In this document: in pieces, positions 60,202-64,000 of the stretch
Layout of the letters: each line of letters opens with the position of its first letter
How positions within the stretch are numbered: position 1 is the first letter of the stretch
NCBI GenBank assembly: GCA_938074045.1
Contig: CALJGI010000020.1
Span: 38,159-102,158 of the forward strand
Source: an uncultured Halieaceae bacterium
GTDB lineage: Bacteria > Pseudomonadota > Gammaproteobacteria > Pseudomonadales > Halieaceae
Direction of reading: 5' to 3'
Length of the DNA stretch: 64,000 bases
Position numbers and translations under genes: made by a program
The notes under the pieces: model-generated
Seen by the model: only the letters and a program-made list of their open reading frames with translations
Database searches by the model: none
Told to the model about the DNA's origin: nothing

Positions 60202-60732
60202 GTGAAATTTTGTAGTTATTGCGGCGTTGTTGTAACCCTGCGAATTCCGGAAGGCGACGATAGGAACCGATATGTCTGTGACGCTTGTGGCGTCATACAT
60301 TATCAGAATCCCCGGGTCATCGTTGGCTGCCTGCCTGTGCACGAGGACAAGATTCTACTATGCCGACGCGCCATTGAACCACGCTATGGTCTGTGGACGT
60401 TACCTGCTGGGTTTATGGAAAATGGTGAAACCACCATGGAGGGCGCGGCCCGTGAGACCTGGGAGGAAGCCAGGGCCACCGTGGTAGATCAACATCTGTA
60501 TCGAATATTTGATATGCCCCAGATTAATCAGGTTTATATGTTCTATCGCACCGGGATTGTGGATGGCCAGTTTGGCGTGGGACCCGAGAGTACTGAGGTG
60601 GAGTTGTTTGCCGAAGATGACATTCCATGGCAGGAGATGGCGTTCCTGCCGGTTACACAAACTCTCAGGGAGTTCCTGGAGGATCGAAAGGAAGGTAACT
60701 TCCCAGTCAGAGTCTCCAAATTGGTACGCTGA
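60202..60732 (+). CDS. NUDIX hydrolase with N-terminal zinc ribbon
   Basis: A 176-residue protein. CSYCG (4-8) and CDACG (26-30) form a zinc ribbon. The NUDIX box runs from GFMENGETTMEGAARETWEE (about 70-89) with the REtwEE catalytic core intact. The layout resembles NADH pyrophosphatase-like NUDIX proteins; the substrate is unknown. The start is GTG at 60202. It is co-oriented with the flavin reductase, 27 bases apart. Confidence 0.88.
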   Translation: MKFCSYCGVVVTLRIPEGDDRNRYVCDACGVIHYQNPRVIVGCLPVHEDKILLCRRAIEPRYGLWTLPAGFMENGETTMEGAARETWEEARATVVDQHLYRIFDMPQINQVYMFYRTGIVDGQFGVGPESTEVELFAEDDIPWQEMAFLPVTQTLREFLEDRKEGNFPVRVSKLVR

Positions 60733-60813
60733 GACTGAAACTATCTGTGCAGGGACTTTTGCGCCTTATCGGCGTAGCGTATCATTAGCGCGTCAATACC
60801 GCCGGACCGTTCA

Positions 60814-62220
60814 TTGAATCTAACAAGCCTTATTGCTGCGTTCGAATCACAGCCAAGTTTGTGGTTTGTGATCGCCGTGTTTTTTCTGGTGCTGGCAGTT
60901 TTGCAGTTATGGCTGGGGCTCAGGGGGCGCGCACTGCTTGAGCACGCTCGGGAGCGCGAGCTGAGATTGGAACGTGAGCTCGTCAGGCTGGAAGATGCCG
61001 AGAATAATTTTGTTGATGTACAAAAGCAGTTGTCTGATCTGCGGTCCACGCATGATGAGGTCAGAAGGGAGAACATCCGCCTGGAGGAACGTCTTCGGCA
61101 TGAGGTCAAATCCGGCGAGGAACGTATTGCACTTGTCACCGCCGCGCGCAAACAGCTGAGTGACGAGTTTCAGGCATTGGCGGGAAAGATATTCGAGGAA
61201 AAGAGACAGCATTTTTCGCGTGACAGCAAGCAGGTGTTGGACGGCGCTCTGTCGCCGCTGAAGGAGCAACTCAAGGATTTCAAGCGCAAGGTAGAAGACG
61301 TTTACGAGAAAGAGAGCAAAGAACGCCAGTCATTGCTGCATGAAGTCGGGCAGTTAAAGAGCCTCAACACTCAGATGAGCCAGGACGCAGTCAATCTCAC
61401 CAAGGCACTGAAAGGGGACAAAAAGGTCCAGGGAAACTGGGGCGAGGTGGTTCTGGAACGTGTGCTGGAAGAGTCCGGTCTGCGCAAGGGCCATGAATAC
61501 ATCACCCAAACCAGCTATAAAACCGAGGATGGGCGGCGTCGCGTTCCCGACGTTGTTGTTCGCTTGCCGGAAGAAAAAGACATCGTGGTTGACTCTAAGG
61601 TTTCGCTGGTCGATTACGAGCGGTATACGTCGGCTGACAATGAGGAGGATCGTAGCCTGGCTTTGCGAGCTCATGTACAGGCAATTCGGAGTCACATTGA
61701 TTCCCTTAGCTTCAAGGATTATGAGCAGCTGGAAGGCTTGCGAACGCTCGATTTCGTGCTGATTTTTGTGCCGATTGAATCTGCCTTTATGGCAGCATTT
61801 GATGCCGACCCAGAAATGTTCAGCCGGGCCTATGAGCGCCACATTATCGTCGTTAGTCCGACCACACTGTTGGCTACATTACGCACAGTGACGAGCATTT
61901 GGCGCTATGAACAACAGAATCAAAACGCGGAAAAAATTGCCGCCCAGGCAGGCGCGATTCACGATCAGTTTGTGTTGGTGGTTGAATCTCTTCTGGATGT
62001 GGGCAGGCAGCTTGAAAAATCACGGGATGCCTACGACTTGAGCATGCGTCGCCTCACTACCGGTCGCGGTAACCTCAGTCGACGGGTAGGTCAGCTTGAG
62101 AAATTAGGCGCGCGCACCAAACGGCAGATTCCCCGGGAAATATTGACAGATGAAGATATCGAGGGCAGTGATCTCGCTGCGGGGGATCTGTCCCTCGAGC
62201 ATGACGACCAGATCGATTAA
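60814..62220 (+). CDS. rmuC: DNA recombination protein RmuC
   Basis: A 468-residue protein of the RmuC family, which limits inversions at short inverted repeats in E. coli. An N-terminal membrane helix (about 15-34) anchors it. A long coiled coil follows (about 40-130), then the nuclease-like core with GNWGEVVLERVLEESGL, RVPDVVVRLPEEKDIVVDSKVSL (PD-(D/E)XK-like) and FVPIESAFMAA. The start is TTG 60814. It overlaps the upstream end of the bcp reading frame by one base but not the true bcp start. Confidence 0.94.
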   Translation: MNLTSLIAAFESQPSLWFVIAVFFLVLAVLQLWLGLRGRALLEHARERELRLERELVRLEDAENNFVDVQKQLSDLRSTHDEVRRENIRLEERLRHEVKSGEERIALVTAARKQLSDEFQALAGKIFEEKRQHFSRDSKQVLDGALSPLKEQLKDFKRKVEDVYEKESKERQSLLHEVGQLKSLNTQMSQDAVNLTKALKGDKKVQGNWGEVVLERVLEESGLRKGHEYITQTSYKTEDGRRRVPDVVVRLPEEKDIVVDSKVSLVDYERYTSADNEEDRSLALRAHVQAIRSHIDSLSFKDYEQLEGLRTLDFVLIFVPIESAFMAAFDADPEMFSRAYERHIIVVSPTTLLATLRTVTSIWRYEQQNQNAEKIAAQAGAIHDQFVLVVESLLDVGRQLEKSRDAYDLSMRRLTTGRGNLSRRVGQLEKLGARTKRQIPREILTDEDIEGSDLAAGDLSLEHDDQID

Positions 62221-62249
62221 TGACATACCACGCAATAGAGGAGAAATCC

Positions 62250-62726
62250 ATGGCATTTCCAAAGATTGGCAATATGGCTCCAACGTTCACTCTGCTGAAT
62301 CAACAGGGCGAGAAGTTTGTCCTCAAAGACTGGCGGGGTAAAAAAAATGTGGTTGTTTATTTCTATCCCAGGGCGTTGACACCTGGATGTACCACACAGG
62401 CTTGTGGGATAAGGGATTATCGCAAGAAATTTGCCGCTGCTGATACCGTGGTGGTAGCAATCAGTCCGGATCCAGTCGCGAAACTGTCCCGGTTTGATAA
62501 TAAGTACCAATTGGAATTTGACCTGTTGTCAGATGAGCAGCACAAGGCGATTGAGAAATACGGTGTGTGGGCAATGAAAAAGTTCATGGGACGAGAGTTT
62601 ATGGGCGTTTTGCGGACCACGTTTATTGTCGGCAAGGATGGCCGGCTAAAGCACGTTATAGACAAGGTTAAGACCAAGAGTCACCACGAGGACGTCCTGC
62701 AATGGATAGATACCAATCTAACATGA
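62250..62726 (+). CDS. bcp: Thioredoxin-dependent peroxiredoxin (BCP/PrxQ)
   Basis: A 158-residue peroxiredoxin reducing hydroperoxides. FYPRALTPGCTTQACGIRDY contains the peroxidatic Cys (PGCT) and a second Cys four residues on, as in the E. coli BCP class. The start at 62250 has GAGGAG just upstream; the frame is open to 62220. No extra regulator is visible. Confidence 0.95.
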   Translation: MAFPKIGNMAPTFTLLNQQGEKFVLKDWRGKKNVVVYFYPRALTPGCTTQACGIRDYRKKFAAADTVVVAISPDPVAKLSRFDNKYQLEFDLLSDEQHKAIEKYGVWAMKKFMGREFMGVLRTTFIVGKDGRLKHVIDKVKTKSHHEDVLQWIDTNLT

Positions 62727-62779
62727 AACATTGGTATCTCTGCCTCGAAAGGTAAATCTTAAGTATTTCTTCTAAGTGG

Positions 62780-62807
62780 TTGAAAAATAAACGGTTCGGA
62801 CTATACT
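62780..62807 (+). promoter_or_regulatory. Candidate sigma-70 promoter of the repeat lipoprotein gene
   Basis: TTGAAA (62780-62785) and TATACT (62802-62807) lie 16 bases apart, each matching 5 of 6 consensus positions. An imperfect inverted repeat (GACTA...TAGTC, 62799-62817) covers the -10 and start point and could be an operator. Transcription from about 62814 would leave a 114-base leader before ATG 62928; no known riboswitch is recognisable in it. Confidence 0.55.
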
Positions 62808-62927
62808 CGGAGTAGTCTTAATCGAAAAAAGAGTGGGGGGAGGTTGACTAGACCGGTAAACCCCGCAAATATCATGTAGATAGGCGTCAGTCAGCGTCGT
62901 GAGCGCAGTGATCTTAGGGACAGAATA

Positions 62928-64000
62928 ATGATTTATCGACTTCGCACCGCCCCGTTTGAAACCCTGCAGGTGGCACTTTTATCTCTTGTTCTCACTGCCT
63001 GTGGCGGTGGTGGGGGAAGCGATGGTGGATTTGGCTCCGCGCCTGACAATACCCCTGATACCCCTGTTATCAGTACCTCGGTTACCGCAGCTATTGTGAG
63101 TGAGAGCGGAGAAGCTGTTGATTCCGAGATTGAAGCCGGATCTACGGTGATCGTTCAGATTACAGTCAACCAGAATGACGGCATCACTGATTCGCCTTTG
63201 GCGGATGTAATCGTTAACGCTTCGAGCTCGCTGGGGACAATTGATCCTCCTTCTGCCAGTGGGCTGACCGACGGATCTGGTCAGGCAACGCTCTCTCTCA
63301 ATGTAGGTGAGGTTCGCGGAGCGGGTGTGATCACGGTGTCGGCTGAGGGTGCCAGCGAGAGTGCAACGGTAAATTTTGAAGTTGTAGAGCCCAGCGTCCC
63401 TCTGGGAACCGTGCTGGAGATTCAGTTTTTTGATGCACAGGGCGCCGAACTTGCCTCGGATGTCGATCAGGGTGGGACAGTCACAGTGCGGGTGAAGGCC
63501 ATACAGAGCGATGGTGCGGTGGAAAATCCGCTGGCGAATCGACTGGTCAGCGCCTCAACATCGCTGGGATCGATACAGCCGGGCAATGCTACGTCACTGA
63601 CTGATGCAGGTGGTATCGCCATATTTCAGCTGGTCGCAGGTGATGCACTGGGTGCAGGAGCCATCAGCGTCTCCATTGAAGATGATACCGCCACCGCGGT
63701 TAGAAACTTCCAGGTTGTGGAACCAGCCGTACAGTTGGGAATCATCGTAAATCTTGAACTACTCGATACCAGTGACAGTAGCGCGGATCCTGTACTGGCC
63801 GGTCCACAGATAGAACTGGGGCAAACCTTCACACTGCGCGCAACTGTGCTGCTCAGTGGTGGCGCTGAGCCGATACCACAGAGCAGTGTAATTGTTTCAG
63901 CCGGCACCACAACAGGAACTCTGGAACCCTCCTCGGGAAATGTATTGACTGATGCAAACGGAGTGGCTGACTTCTCGATTACCGGCAGCGGTGCCATTGG
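62928..64000 (+). CDS. Ig-like-repeat lipoprotein, partial (runs off the right edge)
   Basis: The first 357 codons of a larger gene, open to the window end. A signal peptide with lipobox LTAC (cleavage before Cys25) is followed by a Gly run, so it is an exported lipoprotein. From about residue 50 there are three tandem units of roughly 100 residues. Each has a strand-rich start, a PLAxxxVxAS-type segment, a SLGTI- or SLGSI-type turn and a LTDAxGxAxFxL segment, as in bacterial Ig-like (Big_1/invasin-type) domains. Units 1 and 2 end in nearly the same phrase (VVEPSVPLG, VVEPAVQLG); unit 3 is cut. An AGGGA precedes ATG 62928. Likely a surface adhesin or structural protein; function unknown. Confidence 0.85.
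   Translation, partial: MIYRLRTAPFETLQVALLSLVLTACGGGGGSDGGFGSAPDNTPDTPVISTSVTAAIVSESGEAVDSEIEAGSTVIVQITVNQNDGITDSPLADVIVNASSSLGTIDPPSASGLTDGSGQATLSLNVGEVRGAGVITVSAEGASESATVNFEVVEPSVPLGTVLEIQFFDAQGAELASDVDQGGTVTVRVKAIQSDGAVENPLANRLVSASTSLGSIQPGNATSLTDAGGIAIFQLVAGDALGAGAISVSIEDDTATAVRNFQVVEPAVQLGIIVNLELLDTSDSSADPVLAGPQIELGQTFTLRATVLLSGGAEPIPQSSVIVSAGTTTGTLEPSSGNVLTDANGVADFSITGSGAI

Noticed and set aside
62814..62927. Possible cyclic-di-GMP riboswitch in the lipoprotein leader
   Set aside because: Fragments such as GAGTGGGG look suggestive, but the conserved GCAAA/loop-receptor arrangement of the GEMM motif cannot be assembled.

Overview
This window reads as about 64 kb of ordinary, densely packed chromosome from a gammaproteobacterium near the Pseudomonadales/Cellvibrionales, probably marine. 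The evidence is gene order: several blocks match arrangements I recall from Pseudomonas (nadK-rhomboid-DUF1315-DUF2797-pepN; MoxR-DUF58-DUF4381-BatA-BatB next to a giant NAD-glutamate dehydrogenase; LysR-leuCDB-asd-fimV-truA-trpF-accD-folC-SPOR-cvpA-purF-metZ; MoxR-DUF58-TgpA; lpxH-ppiB-glnS-cysS-folD-tRNAs). The synteny is recalled, not searched. No insertion sequence, prophage, CRISPR array, rRNA or toxin-antitoxin pair is visible.

Layout. 0.1-8.0 kb: a uracil-DNA glycosylase-like protein, a PLP enzyme of the ACC deaminase/D-cysteine desulfhydrase family, DUF1853 (minus), then nadK, a rhomboid protease, two small DUF genes and pepN. 8.0-8.3 kb: an in-frame but stop-interrupted stretch that looks like the relic of an outer-membrane beta-barrel gene. 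8.3-15.2 kb (minus): a six-gene MoxR/Bat operon in which BatB is fused to a TPR segment and a long Gln/Glu tandem repeat. 15.4-22.4 kb: NAD-glutamate dehydrogenase and the double 23S rRNA methyltransferase RlmKL. 22.45-22.74 kb: an AT-rich gap with three DnaA-box-like sequences. 22.7-26.1 kb: an oxidoreductase, VanZ-like, flavodoxin-like, thioesterase and LysR genes. 26.2-46.9 kb: nineteen co-oriented genes from leuC to tgpA, covering leucine, aspartate-family, tryptophan, fatty-acid, folate, purine and methionine synthesis together with the envelope proteins FimV and a SPOR protein, and ending in a second MoxR/DUF58/transglutaminase module. 46.9-56.7 kb: acnB (minus), DUF1289, miaE, lpxH-ppiB (minus), glnS-cysS, folD (minus) and three tRNA genes (Pro, His, Arg). 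56.8-64 kb: PilZ, a luciferase-like oxidoreductase (minus), moaCDE, flavin reductase, NUDIX, rmuC, bcp and the first 357 codons of an Ig-like-repeat lipoprotein that runs off the right edge.

How it works together. Most genes are core metabolism or translation. The two MoxR/VWA/DUF58 modules are paralogous envelope-maintenance systems 28 kb apart. The items most worth a second look are the Gln/Glu-repeat BatB-TPR fusion, the isolated DnaA-box palindrome, the beta-barrel relic, the Asp-to-Glu change at the catalytic position of TrpA, and the truncated repeat lipoprotein with its own promoter and long leader. I found no clearly new multi-gene system.
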